Source: CAZOGW01 sp964579415 (GTDB taxonomy: Bacteria; Actinomycetota; Acidimicrobiia; Spongiisociales; UBA5794). From it: a stretch of 13,601 nucleotides of DNA. The stretch is from positions 1 to 13,601 of the forward strand of contig CAZOGW010000081.1 of NCBI GenBank assembly GCA_964579415.1. Direction: 5' to 3'. The notes under the pieces are model-generated. The model saw nothing but the letters and a program-made list of their open reading frames with translations, was not told the DNA's origin and did no database searches. Below, one piece after another: positions 7,588-12,749 of the stretch; position 1 is the first letter of the stretch, and every line of letters begins with the position of its first letter. The translations under genes and the position numbers were made by a program.

Positions 7588-7631
7588 CCGTGCCGGCCGG
7601 GTTGCCGGCGCACTCTACGTGCCCGGCACGG
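7588..7631 (-). terminator. Possible hairpin downstream of nagA
   Basis: Nine-base arms CCGTGCCGG (7588-7596) and CCGGCACGG (7623-7631) are perfectly complementary with a 26-nt loop. A competing shorter stem, GCCGGC (7592-7597) with GCCGGC (7604-7609), overlaps it. The structure starts 12 bp past the nagA stop and lies upstream of the TSUP gene. No T-run follows. It could be an intrinsic terminator for nagA or just GC-rich chance pairing. A TAGAGT box (7612-7617, minus strand) inside the loop could be a -10 for the TSUP operon, but no -35 was found. Confidence 0.3.
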
Positions 7632-7643
7632 CGCCGCCGCCGG

Positions 7644-8765
7644 TCAGCGGGTGACCCAGCAGCCGTGGTACATCACGGCCTCGACGTCAAGAGCGCCGTT
7701 GAGGGCAACCAGGTCGGCCGGGTTGCCCTCAGTGAGGGTTCCGGCGGTAGTGAGGCTCAGCGCCAGGGCCGGGACGGCGGTGGCGGAACGGAGGGCGGAG
7801 TCGAGGGGGACGCCGGCGGCGGCCATCACCCGGACGGCTCGGGCGAGCGTCAGGGTGCTGCCGGCGATGGCGCCGGAGCCGTCGAGGCGGGGCACCCCAT
7901 CGGTCACCGTGGCCCACAGGCCGCCGAGGCGGTAGCGGCCGTCGGGGGCGAGCGCCGCCGGTGAGGCGTCGCTGACGAGGGCATAGCCGCCGCGGGCGCT
8001 GCGGGCAGCCAACTCCAGCACGGCGGGATCGACGTGGGCGCCGTCGGCCACCAGTTCGACCGTCACCCGGGGGTCGCCCAGCGCCACCGGCACCGGCCCC
8101 GGATCACGGTGGTGAATGGGCCGCATGGCGTTGAACAGGTGTGTCACCACAGTGGCCCCGGCGTCGACGGCGGCGGCCAGGCCGGAGCCGTCGGTGTCGG
8201 TGTGGCCGGCGGCCACCACGACTCCGGCCGCGGCGAGTTGCCGGACCGCGTCCAGCCCGCCCGGCAGCTCCGGCGCCAGCGTCACCATGCGCACCGCCCC
8301 ACGGCCGGCCCGGAGCAGGGAGCCCACGTCGGCACCTTCCGGTGCTCGCAGCAGCCCGGGGTCGTGCGCTCCGGCGAACCGGGGGCTGAGCCAAGGCCCT
8401 TCCAGATGGATGCCCGCCAGGTGGCCGTCCTCCACCAGTCCGGACAGTGCCGACACCTGGGACGCCAGGTCGGCCAGGGAGGCGGTGACCAGGCTGGCGA
8501 CAACGCTGGTGGTGCCGGCGGCCCGGTGCGCCTCCACCACCCGCAATGCCTCCTCCGGGTCGGTGGTGGAGAACGACGCCCCCGCCCCGCCGTGGCAGTG
8601 CATGTCCACGAACCCCGGAGACAGCACCTCGACCCGCCGCTCCACATCGGCCCCCGCCGGCACGGAACCCTGACCCGTGGCGACGATCACGCCCCCCTCG
8701 ACCCTCACCCACCCCGCCGAGAAGGTCCCGTCTCGATGGAGCATCCGATCAGCAGCAACCAGCAT
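7644..8765 (-). CDS. nagA: N-acetylglucosamine-6-phosphate deacetylase
   Basis: This 373-residue amidohydrolase should convert N-acetylglucosamine 6-phosphate to glucosamine 6-phosphate and acetate in the cytoplasm during amino-sugar or cell-wall recycling. Visible motifs are PGFVDMHCHGG (H56 and H58), HLEGPW (E122), AGHTDTD (H188), VTHLFNAM (H209), DGAHV (H244) and the catalytic aspartate D266 in LVSDAS. The HxH pair suggests a two-metal enzyme, unlike the Escherichia coli form, which has lost those histidines. The length is normal. ATG 8765 is chosen because homology begins there; the frame continues upstream only through the heptamer repeats at 8844-8871, which cannot be native coding sequence. 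A CACAAT box sits six bases before the ATG, a possible leaderless promoter. No nagB, PTS component or glucosamine kinase is in the window. The gene is divergent from the XRE/HBHA-like operon. Confidence 0.93.
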   Translation of the reverse strand: MLVAADRMLHRDGTFSAGWVRVEGGVIVATGQGSVPAGADVERRVEVLSPGFVDMHCHGGAGASFSTTDPEEALRVVEAHRAAGTTSVVASLVTASLADLASQVSALSGLVEDGHLAGIHLEGPWLSPRFAGAHDPGLLRAPEGADVGSLLRAGRGAVRMVTLAPELPGGLDAVRQLAAAGVVVAAGHTDTDGSGLAAAVDAGATVVTHLFNAMRPIHHRDPGPVPVALGDPRVTVELVADGAHVDPAVLELAARSARGGYALVSDASPAALAPDGRYRLGGLWATVTDGVPRLDGSGAIAGSTLTLARAVRVMAAAGVPLDSALRSATAVPALALSLTTAGTLTEGNPADLVALNGALDVEAVMYHGCWVTR

Positions 8766-8780
8766 GACCCCATTGTGCCT

Positions 8781-8793
8781 GCTCCCCGGGAGC
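8781..8793. promoter_or_regulatory. 13-bp perfect inverted repeat upstream of nagA
   Basis: GCTCCC-C-GGGAGC is a perfect palindrome with six-base arms around a single C. It lies 15 bp upstream of the nagA ATG, in the spacer of the candidate nagA promoter. Its position fits a repressor operator, but no known amino-sugar regulator site (GntR/DasR or NagC type) matches by eye. Confidence 0.3.
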
Positions 8794-8843
8794 GAAGACG
8801 AGAGAGACCGCTCAGCCCCTCCACCCGTTGCGGACGCCAGCCG

Positions 8844-8871
8844 TAGTACGTAGTACGTAGTACTTAGTACG
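8844..8871. repeat. Heptamer tandem repeat, 4 units
   Basis: There are four consecutive seven-base units: TAGTACG, TAGTACG, TAGTACT, TAGTACG. The tract ends seven bases before the -35 box of the XRE promoter and lies 79 bp upstream of nagA, in the divergent intergenic region. It is the first of three related tracts in this window. Adjacent units form small odd palindromes (GTA-G-TAC), so the tract is nearly self-complementary. Confidence 0.85.
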
Positions 8872-8878
8872 TTACTGC

Positions 8879-8907
8879 TTGCAATTGTTAGCACTCTGCT
8901 GTATATT
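8879..8907 (+). promoter_or_regulatory. Strong leaderless promoter of the XRE/HBHA-like operon
   Basis: TTGCAA (8879-8884, -35) and TATATT (8902-8907, -10) are separated by an optimal 17 bp. Seven bases (GTTTCGA) separate the -10 from the GTG at 8915, so the transcript should begin at the start codon. The region is noticeably AT-richer than its surroundings. This is the best sigma-70-type promoter in the window and it fixes the start of the regulator. Confidence 0.75.
8888..8900. promoter_or_regulatory. Candidate operator between -35 and -10 (CIRCE-like half-site / short palindrome)
   Basis: Bases 8888-8896 are TTAGCACTC, identical to the left arm of the HrcA-binding CIRCE element. The matching right arm GAGTGCTAA is absent at the canonical nine-base spacing; only GAGTG appears, at 8913-8917. 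The same bases also contain AGCA-CTC-TGCT (8890-8900), a perfect short palindrome of the size bound by XRE-family dimers. Since it is inside the promoter spacer of an XRE gene, autoregulation is the simpler reading. Confidence 0.4.
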
Positions 8908-8914
8908 GTTTCGA

Positions 8915-9259
8915 GTGAGACAACCACTGTCGGACCTCGGCCTATTCATCCGCGAACAGCGGGAACGCAGCGCCATGTCGCTGCGGAAGCTCGCCGACAC
9001 GGCAGGGATCTCGAATCCCTACCTGAGTCAGATCGAGAGAGGCCTGCGGAACCCCTCCGCAGAGATTCTCAAGTCGATCGCGCGGGCCCTCTCCATCTCG
9101 GCAGAGTCACTGTACGAGCGGGCGGGCCTCCTCGAAGGCATCGAGCGACCCACGGTCATCGCTGCCATCGACTCCGACACTGCACTGAACCCGGCACAGA
9201 AGAAAGCGCTGACGCAGATCTACGTGAGCTTCGTCGGCACCCCAGAGGAGGAATCCTGA
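8915..9259 (+). CDS. XRE-family transcriptional regulator (Rv0474-like)
   Basis: This 114-residue protein has an N-terminal helix-turn-helix of the Cro/CI (XRE) type. Residues 7-64 contain LGLFIREQRERSAMSLRKLA, then GISNPYLSQIERGLRNPSAE, in which the recognition helix is the SNPYLSQIE stretch. Residues 65-114 are a short helical tail probably used for dimer formation. GTG 8915 is chosen over an in-frame TTG at 8879 because the -10 box lies seven bases upstream and the TTG falls in the -35 box. The stop overlaps the next ATG by one base (TGATG). In Mycobacterium tuberculosis the regulator Rv0474 precedes hbhA (Rv0475) in the same way, so a conserved two-gene unit is likely. The regulator probably controls its own operon through the palindrome in the promoter spacer. 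Confidence 0.92.
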   Translation: MRQPLSDLGLFIREQRERSAMSLRKLADTAGISNPYLSQIERGLRNPSAEILKSIARALSISAESLYERAGLLEGIERPTVIAAIDSDTALNPAQKKALTQIYVSFVGTPEEES

Positions 9260-9765
9260 TGTTCGAGAACCAGAAGGAACTGGCCGCCAAGGCCTTCTAC
9301 GTCACCATCGGCGCCCCGGTCGTCCTGACCCGCAACGCCAAGGAGCTGAGCACCAAGCTGGCCGGCTACGGCGACAAGATCACCGCCGAGGCGCATACCG
9401 TCATCGACGAGTACGCCAAGGAGGGCGAGAAGGTCACCAAGCAGCTCCGTGGCAACAACGTGGTCGAGGAGATCCAGAACCGCGTCGACCTGGAGAAGGT
9501 CCAGGATCGCGTCGAGAAGATCCGCGACCAGCTCGAGTCGGCCCTGCAGAGCTGGAGGGAGAGCTTCTCCCCCGAAGGCGCCAAGGAAGCCGCCACCAAG
9601 GTGACCGTCGAGGCCGAGGCCGTCGAGGCCAAGCCCGCCGCCGCCAAGGCCCCGGCCAAGAAGGCTCCGGCCAAGAGCACCGCCACCAAGGCCGCTCCCG
9701 CCAAGACGACAGCCCGCAAGACCACCACCACCAAGAAGGCTCCCGCCACTACCCCCAGCGCCTGA
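9259..9765 (+). CDS. Heparin-binding hemagglutinin (HBHA)-like protein with Lys/Ala/Pro tail
   Basis: This 168-residue protein is organised like mycobacterial HBHA. It has a short hydrophobic patch near the N-terminus (AFYVTIGAPVVLT, residues 12-24) with no cleavable signal peptide, a charged helical region with coiled-coil character (residues 25-105, including IQNRVDLEKVQDRVEKIRDQ), and a low-complexity basic tail (residues 123-168) made of K, A, P and T with KAPAKKAPAK-type repeats. In mycobacteria the tail binds heparan sulfate and the protein also associates with membranes or lipid bodies; adhesion need not hold in this organism, and a histone H1-like tail is the alternative view. Translation is well supported by AGAGGAGG (9244-9251) seven bases before the ATG, which overlaps the regulator's stop. 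The operon ends at a strong hairpin 26 bp downstream. Confidence 0.85.
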   Translation: MFENQKELAAKAFYVTIGAPVVLTRNAKELSTKLAGYGDKITAEAHTVIDEYAKEGEKVTKQLRGNNVVEEIQNRVDLEKVQDRVEKIRDQLESALQSWRESFSPEGAKEAATKVTVEAEAVEAKPAAAKAPAKKAPAKSTATKAAPAKTTARKTTTTKKAPATTPSA

Positions 9766-9790
9766 ACCCGACCGAACCCAACTCCCTCAA

Positions 9791-9827
9791 TGAAGAAGCC
9801 TCGGCCCACCAAGCCGAGGCTTCTTCA
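9791..9827. terminator. Strong bidirectional hairpin terminator
   Basis: Fifteen-base perfectly complementary arms, TGAAGAAGCCTCGGC (9791-9805) and GCCGAGGCTTCTTCA (9813-9827), enclose the loop CCACCAA. The hairpin lies between the convergent HBHA-like and DUF4332 genes and can serve both. No long U-tract follows, which is common in actinobacterial terminators. The heptamer tract begins two bases after it. Confidence 0.85.
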
Positions 9828-9828
9828 C

Positions 9829-9854
9829 GTACCTAGTACCTAGTACCTAGTACC
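9829..9854. repeat. Heptamer tandem repeat, about 3.7 units
   Basis: The tract is GTACC followed by three exact TAGTACC units. It differs from the other two tracts by C instead of G at the seventh position. It lies directly after the terminator and two bases from the stop of the DUF4332 gene, so it occupies a 3'/3' intergenic gap. Confidence 0.85.
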
Positions 9855-9856
9855 CG

Positions 9857-10261
9857 CTAATGCTTTATCGCCGGCTCCAGCGTCTTCGAGTGATCCACCC
9901 ACCGCTCCACCATCCCCAGCGTGGGAAGGCGGCGCACCAGGCGCTTCTTGTTGTTGACCTCGACCATGGCGGTGAGCAGGTTGGCCGGGTTGCGCCGGCG
10001 CAACTCCTTGACGGTGTCGACGCCGGCGGCCTCGAGGAGATCGGAGTATTCCTCACCGACACCCTTGACCCGCATCAGGTCGGCGCGGTTCACCCAGGCC
10101 AGGATGAGCTTCTCGTCGATGCCGGTGGCCGTGGCCAACTGGGCGCGACCGGGACGGGTGCCGGCGGACTTGAGCAGCGCCTCCGTGGTACGAATCCGCG
10201 ACTTGCGCAGCTTGGTGGCGTGACGGTGTCCGATCCCTTCGATGGCATCGATGGAGGGCAT
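9857..10261 (-). CDS. DUF4332 helix-hairpin-helix protein
   Basis: This 134-residue soluble protein matches the DUF4332 family. It has two helix-hairpin-helix-like segments: IEGIGHRHATKL (residues 7-18) and VKGVGEEYSDLLEAAGVDTV (residues 65-84), joined by LATATGIDEKLILAWVNRAD. The C-terminal part (85-134) has the family's RNPANLL and W-V-x-x-(S/A)-K pattern. Helix-hairpin-helix motifs usually contact the DNA backbone without sequence specificity, so nucleic-acid binding is likely, but the family's function is unknown to me. ATG 10261 is preferred to the longer frame (to 10492) because homology starts there, an AAAGGGA ribosome site lies about ten bases upstream, and a good promoter lies 66 bp upstream. 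It is transcribed alone and converges on the HBHA-like operon. Confidence 0.88.
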   Translation of the reverse strand: MPSIDAIEGIGHRHATKLRKSRIRTTEALLKSAGTRPGRAQLATATGIDEKLILAWVNRADLMRVKGVGEEYSDLLEAAGVDTVKELRRRNPANLLTAMVEVNNKKRLVRRLPTLGMVERWVDHSKTLEPAIKH

Positions 10262-10326
10262 TGTCGGAAGGTCCCTTTCTCTACTCCGCCCCGAAACAGC
10301 TCGGGTCCGTGGGTGGGGGTCGTGCG

Positions 10327-10355
10327 AGGTTATTCCCGCGCCGGTCGGATGCCAA
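10327..10355 (-). promoter_or_regulatory. Promoter of the DUF4332 gene
   Basis: On the minus strand TTGGCA (10355-10350, -35) and TAACCT (10332-10327, -10) are separated by exactly 17 bp. The transcript would begin near 10320 and carry a leader of about 60 nt with a small CCCGA/TCGGG stem (10290-10294 with 10301-10305). The promoter lies in the 112-bp gap after the nucleotidyltransferase gene, which suggests that DUF4332 is not dependent on that gene's transcript. Confidence 0.55.
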
Positions 10356-10373
10356 CTGCGCGTAAGGCCCCGC

Positions 10374-10982
10374 TCATCTCGCGCCGACGAGGTCGTCCGG
10401 TGTGGTGATCGCCGCCGGTGGGAGGCTGTCCAGCCAAACCTCGTTGATCCAGCGCGGATGCGTCTCGATGACCGGGTCGAGCCCGGTGTCACCCTCGAAG
10501 CCCAGCAGGCGGGTCCACAGCGAGCGGGCGACGATCACCGGGCGGCCCCTGGCGTAGCGGTACTTGGGCATGGTGAGAGGCCGGTCCTGGGCGATGTGCG
10601 ACTGCATCAGATCCTGCACCACCACCGGATCCACCGTGGGCACCGCGGCGTCGACCACCACGGCCCCGTCGATGCCCTCGTCGCGCATCAGGTAGTCCAC
10701 GCCGACTCGCAGCGACGCCGATTCTCCCTCGGCCCACTCCGGGTCGATGACCACGACGAAGCCGGCGAAGTCGACGGCATCGAGAACCTCCTCGGCGCCG
10801 TACCCGAGGATCACTACCCCCGGCTCCTCCTGCCAGGCCCGCACCGACGCCAGCGATGCGTCGAGGAGGGTGGTACCGCTCCACGGCGCCAGCCAGCGAG
10901 TTGCGTCGAAGCCCTCCCCCGGGTCGGCTGCGAGCACCAGCGCCACCAGGCGCTGCGGTTCGGGGGGGAGAAGCTCGTACAT
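10374..10982 (-). CDS. Degenerate MobA-like nucleotidyltransferase
   Basis: This 202-residue protein has the fold pattern of MobA/MocA-like NTP transferases (CTP:molybdopterin cytidylyltransferase relatives). Features are an N-terminal LVALVLAADPGEG (residues 12-24), VVILGYGAEEVLD (56-68), PEWAEGESASLRVGV (81-95), VVVDAAVP (108-115), YARGRPVIVARSLW (143-156), FEGDTG (162-167) and a C-terminal TTPDDL (193-198). The signature loop is damaged: LAAG-x-G-x-R-x-G-x-x-K reads LAAD-P-G-E-G with no clear lysine, and the usual D-x-P metal/base segment reads DAAVP. It may bind a nucleotide without catalysing transfer, or use a different substrate. No molybdenum cofactor gene is nearby. It is divergent from ald; the start ATG 10982 is supported by homology only. 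A TACCCT box nine bases upstream could be its -10. Confidence 0.78.
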   Translation of the reverse strand: MYELLPPEPQRLVALVLAADPGEGFDATRWLAPWSGTTLLDASLASVRAWQEEPGVVILGYGAEEVLDAVDFAGFVVVIDPEWAEGESASLRVGVDYLMRDEGIDGAVVVDAAVPTVDPVVVQDLMQSHIAQDRPLTMPKYRYARGRPVIVARSLWTRLLGFEGDTGLDPVIETHPRWINEVWLDSLPPAAITTPDDLVGAR

Positions 10983-10991
10983 GCGCGTCGC

Positions 10992-10997
10992 AGGGTA
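10992..10997 (-). promoter_or_regulatory. Possible -10 box of the nucleotidyltransferase gene
   Basis: Minus-strand TACCCT ends nine bases before the ATG at 10982, which would give an almost leaderless transcript. No -35 is apparent. The call is weak and rests on the recurring TANNNT pattern in this window. Confidence 0.3.
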
Positions 10998-11058
10998 CTC
11001 GCCGGGAGGATGGCCACGCAGGCGACGCCGCCGCCGCCGTTGTGGCAGACTCGATGCG

Positions 11059-11075
11059 GCGCACCGGGGGTGCGC
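11059..11075. promoter_or_regulatory. 17-bp perfect inverted repeat upstream of ald
   Basis: GCGCACC-GGG-GGTGCGC has seven-base perfect arms around GGG. It lies 11 bp before the ald ribosome-binding site, in the 119-bp divergent region with the nucleotidyltransferase gene. It could be an operator, for example for an Lrp/AsnC-type regulator such as AldR, or a hairpin in the ald leader. It does not resemble AT-rich Lrp sites. Confidence 0.4.
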
Positions 11076-11086
11076 ACTAGCGCCGC

Positions 11087-11092
11087 AAGGAG
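11087..11092 (+). promoter_or_regulatory. Ribosome-binding site that sets the ald start
   Basis: AAGGAG ends directly at the in-frame ATG 11093, leaving no spacing for it, but is nine bases before GTG 11102. The GTG is therefore the likely start. Residue numbering from this GTG also aligns without gaps to the catalytic residues of M. tuberculosis Ald. Confidence 0.75.
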
Positions 11093-11101
11093 ATGAGATC
11101 C

Positions 11102-12232
11102 GTGATCGTTGGGGTACCCGCCGAGATCAAGACCGAGGAGTACCGGGTGGCGATCACCCCGGTCGGTGCCCGTGAGTTGACATCCCACGGGCACCAGGTG
11201 GTCATCCAGGAGGGCGCCGGGATCGCGTCGTCCATCTCCGACGACGAGTACCGCGCCGCCGGCGCCGAGATGGTGCCCGCAGCTACCGACGTGTTCGACC
11301 GGGCGGAGCTCATCCTCAAGGTCAAGGAGCCGAAGCTCTCCGAGATCGCCCTCCTGTCGGACCGGCACGTCCTGTTCACCTACCTCCACCTCGCCGCCTA
11401 CCCGGAGACGGCGGCGGCCCTGATGGAGAGCGGCGTCACCGCCATCGCCTACGAGACGGTGCAGCTCCCCTCCGGCGCCCTGCCGCTGCTGGCGCCGATG
11501 AGCGAGATCGCCGGGCGCATGGCCGCCCAGGCCGGCGCCCACCACCTGGAACGGCCCCAGGGGGGCCGCGGTGTGCTCATCGGCGGCGTCCCCGGGGTAC
11601 AACCGAGCAAGGTGACGGTGCTCGGCGCCGGCAGCGCCGGCACCAACGCGGCCCGCATCGCCGCCGGCATGGGCGCCGAGGTCACCATCCTCGGCATCAA
11701 CGTGGACCGGCTCCGCTACATCGACGAGATCCACGGCCAGTCGATGACCACGGTGCGCTCGTCGGTGCACGCCGTCGAGGAGCACATCCCCCGCTCCGAC
11801 CTGGTTATCGGCGCCGTGCTCGTCGCCGGGGCCAGGGCACCCATCGTTGTGACCGCCGAGCAGATCAGGGCGATGCGGCCCGGCAGCGTGGTGGTCGACA
11901 TCTCCATCGACCAGGGCGGGTGCATCGAGACGGCCCGGGAGACGTCGCACGCCGACCCCATCTATTTCGTCGACGGTGTGGTCCACTACGCGGTGGGCAA
12001 CATCCCCGGTGCGGTGCCCAACACCTCGACCTACGCCCTCACCAACGCCACCATGCCCTACGCGGTGGCGCTCGCCGACGGTATGGAGGCGGCGGTGACC
12101 CGCCACCCCGAACTGCTCTCCGGTTTCAACGTCGCCGCCGGCGCCCTCACCAACGCAGTGGTGGCGGACAGCCTCGGCCTGGAAGCGGCCCAGGTGAGCG
12201 ACGCCCTACCGAACTTAATACGTAGCACGTAG
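11102..12232 (+). CDS. ald: Alanine dehydrogenase with altered cofactor position 198
   Basis: This 376-residue enzyme should interconvert L-alanine and pyruvate plus ammonia with a nicotinamide cofactor. Numbered from GTG 11102, its catalytic residues fall exactly where they do in M. tuberculosis Ald: R15, K75 (LKVKEP), H96 (YLHLA) and D270 (ISIDQGG). The Rossmann motif is LGAGSAG (174-180). At the end of the second strand, where the mycobacterial enzyme has Asp198 (LDIN) contacting the adenosine ribose, this protein has Gly198 (LGIN, codon 11693-11695), so NADP(H) use is possible. The last residues, LIRST, and the TAG stop are encoded by the heptamer repeat at 12216-12250, so the native C-terminus was probably replaced. 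It is expressed alone, divergent from the nucleotidyltransferase gene and convergent with the clpS operon; an inverted repeat upstream may regulate it. Confidence 0.95.
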   Translation: MIVGVPAEIKTEEYRVAITPVGARELTSHGHQVVIQEGAGIASSISDDEYRAAGAEMVPAATDVFDRAELILKVKEPKLSEIALLSDRHVLFTYLHLAAYPETAAALMESGVTAIAYETVQLPSGALPLLAPMSEIAGRMAAQAGAHHLERPQGGRGVLIGGVPGVQPSKVTVLGAGSAGTNAARIAAGMGAEVTILGINVDRLRYIDEIHGQSMTTVRSSVHAVEEHIPRSDLVIGAVLVAGARAPIVVTAEQIRAMRPGSVVVDISIDQGGCIETARETSHADPIYFVDGVVHYAVGNIPGAVPNTSTYALTNATMPYAVALADGMEAAVTRHPELLSGFNVAAGALTNAVVADSLGLEAAQVSDALPNLIRST

Positions 12233-12250
12233 TACGTGGTACGTAGGACG
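12216..12250. repeat. Heptamer tandem repeat, 5 degenerate units, overlapping the ald 3' end
   Basis: There are five in-register units: TAATACG, TAGCACG, TAGTACG, TGGTACG, TAGGACG. Each of the four outer units differs from TAGTACG at one position. The tract covers the last five ald codons, its TAG stop and all but one base of the 19-bp gap to the next convergent stop codon. It is older-looking than the other two tracts. Confidence 0.8.
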
Positions 12251-12251
12251 C

Positions 12252-12749
12252 TCAGAGCTCCGCCACTTCGCCCTTGAACACCTTGCGGGCGGAGAACCTG
12301 GCCCACCACAGGATGAAGGCGCCGACCACCAGCACCGCGGTGGCCGTCAGGTGGTACACCGAGGACCACATCACCTCGTCGAGGGACCACGAGTAGAGGA
12401 AGGCCAGCGCCGCCAGCGTGAGCTGGAGGGCGCCGGTGGTCACGAAGATGGCACGGCCGCCGGGGCGGGCCAGCACCAGGATGCCGGAAATGGCCCAGGC
12501 CAGCAGCACCGCGCCCACCCAGCGCAGGCCGCCCAGGTCGGCGGCGGTGGTGGGAGGGAGCCCGATGGCGTCGAAGAACCCGGTGGGCCCGATGACTATG
12601 GGCAGGCCGAAGAGCAGGTTGATGAATATGTACACGACCAGCGCCAGCTTGAGGATGTCCTGAGGGTCGCGGCGGCGCCGGGGCTGCACCGCGGGCATGC
12701 CGGAGCGCGGCTCTTCGGACACAGGTTCGGGTGTCATCGGGTCGGTCAC
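12252..12749 (-). CDS. Four-helix membrane protein of unknown function
   Basis: This 165-residue protein has a charged, proline-rich cytoplasmic N-terminus (1-30, ending RRRRDPQD) followed by four hydrophobic segments at about residues 33-54, 76-94, 100-121 and 128-150, and a short basic then acidic tail. The positive cluster before helix 1 suggests an N-in topology. I do not recognise the family. The start is taken as GTG 12749 because it overlaps the stop of the DUF2017 gene (GTGA), as the neighbouring junction does with ATGA; ATG 12737 is an alternative. No ribosome site is visible for either, which fits translational coupling. It is the third gene of the clpS operon, so a link to membrane protein turnover can be imagined but nothing in the sequence demonstrates it. 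Confidence 0.75.
   Translation of the reverse strand: MTDPMTPEPVSEEPRSGMPAVQPRRRRDPQDILKLALVVYIFINLLFGLPIVIGPTGFFDAIGLPPTTAADLGGLRWVGAVLLAWAISGILVLARPGGRAIFVTTGALQLTLAALAFLYSWSLDEVMWSSVYHLTATAVLVVGAFILWWARFSARKVFKGEVAEL

Noticed and set aside
8844..8871. CRISPR array or transposon end
   Set aside because: The units are only seven bases with no spacers, no transposase gene is present and no flanking target duplication was seen.
8888..8917. A full CIRCE element
   Set aside because: Only the left arm TTAGCACTC is exact. The right arm is limited to GAGTG and the spacing is 16 rather than 9 bases.
8766..8927. Upstream extension of nagA to 8927
   Set aside because: The extra residues are a translation of the heptamer tract and of the divergent XRE promoter; NagA homology begins at ATG 8765.
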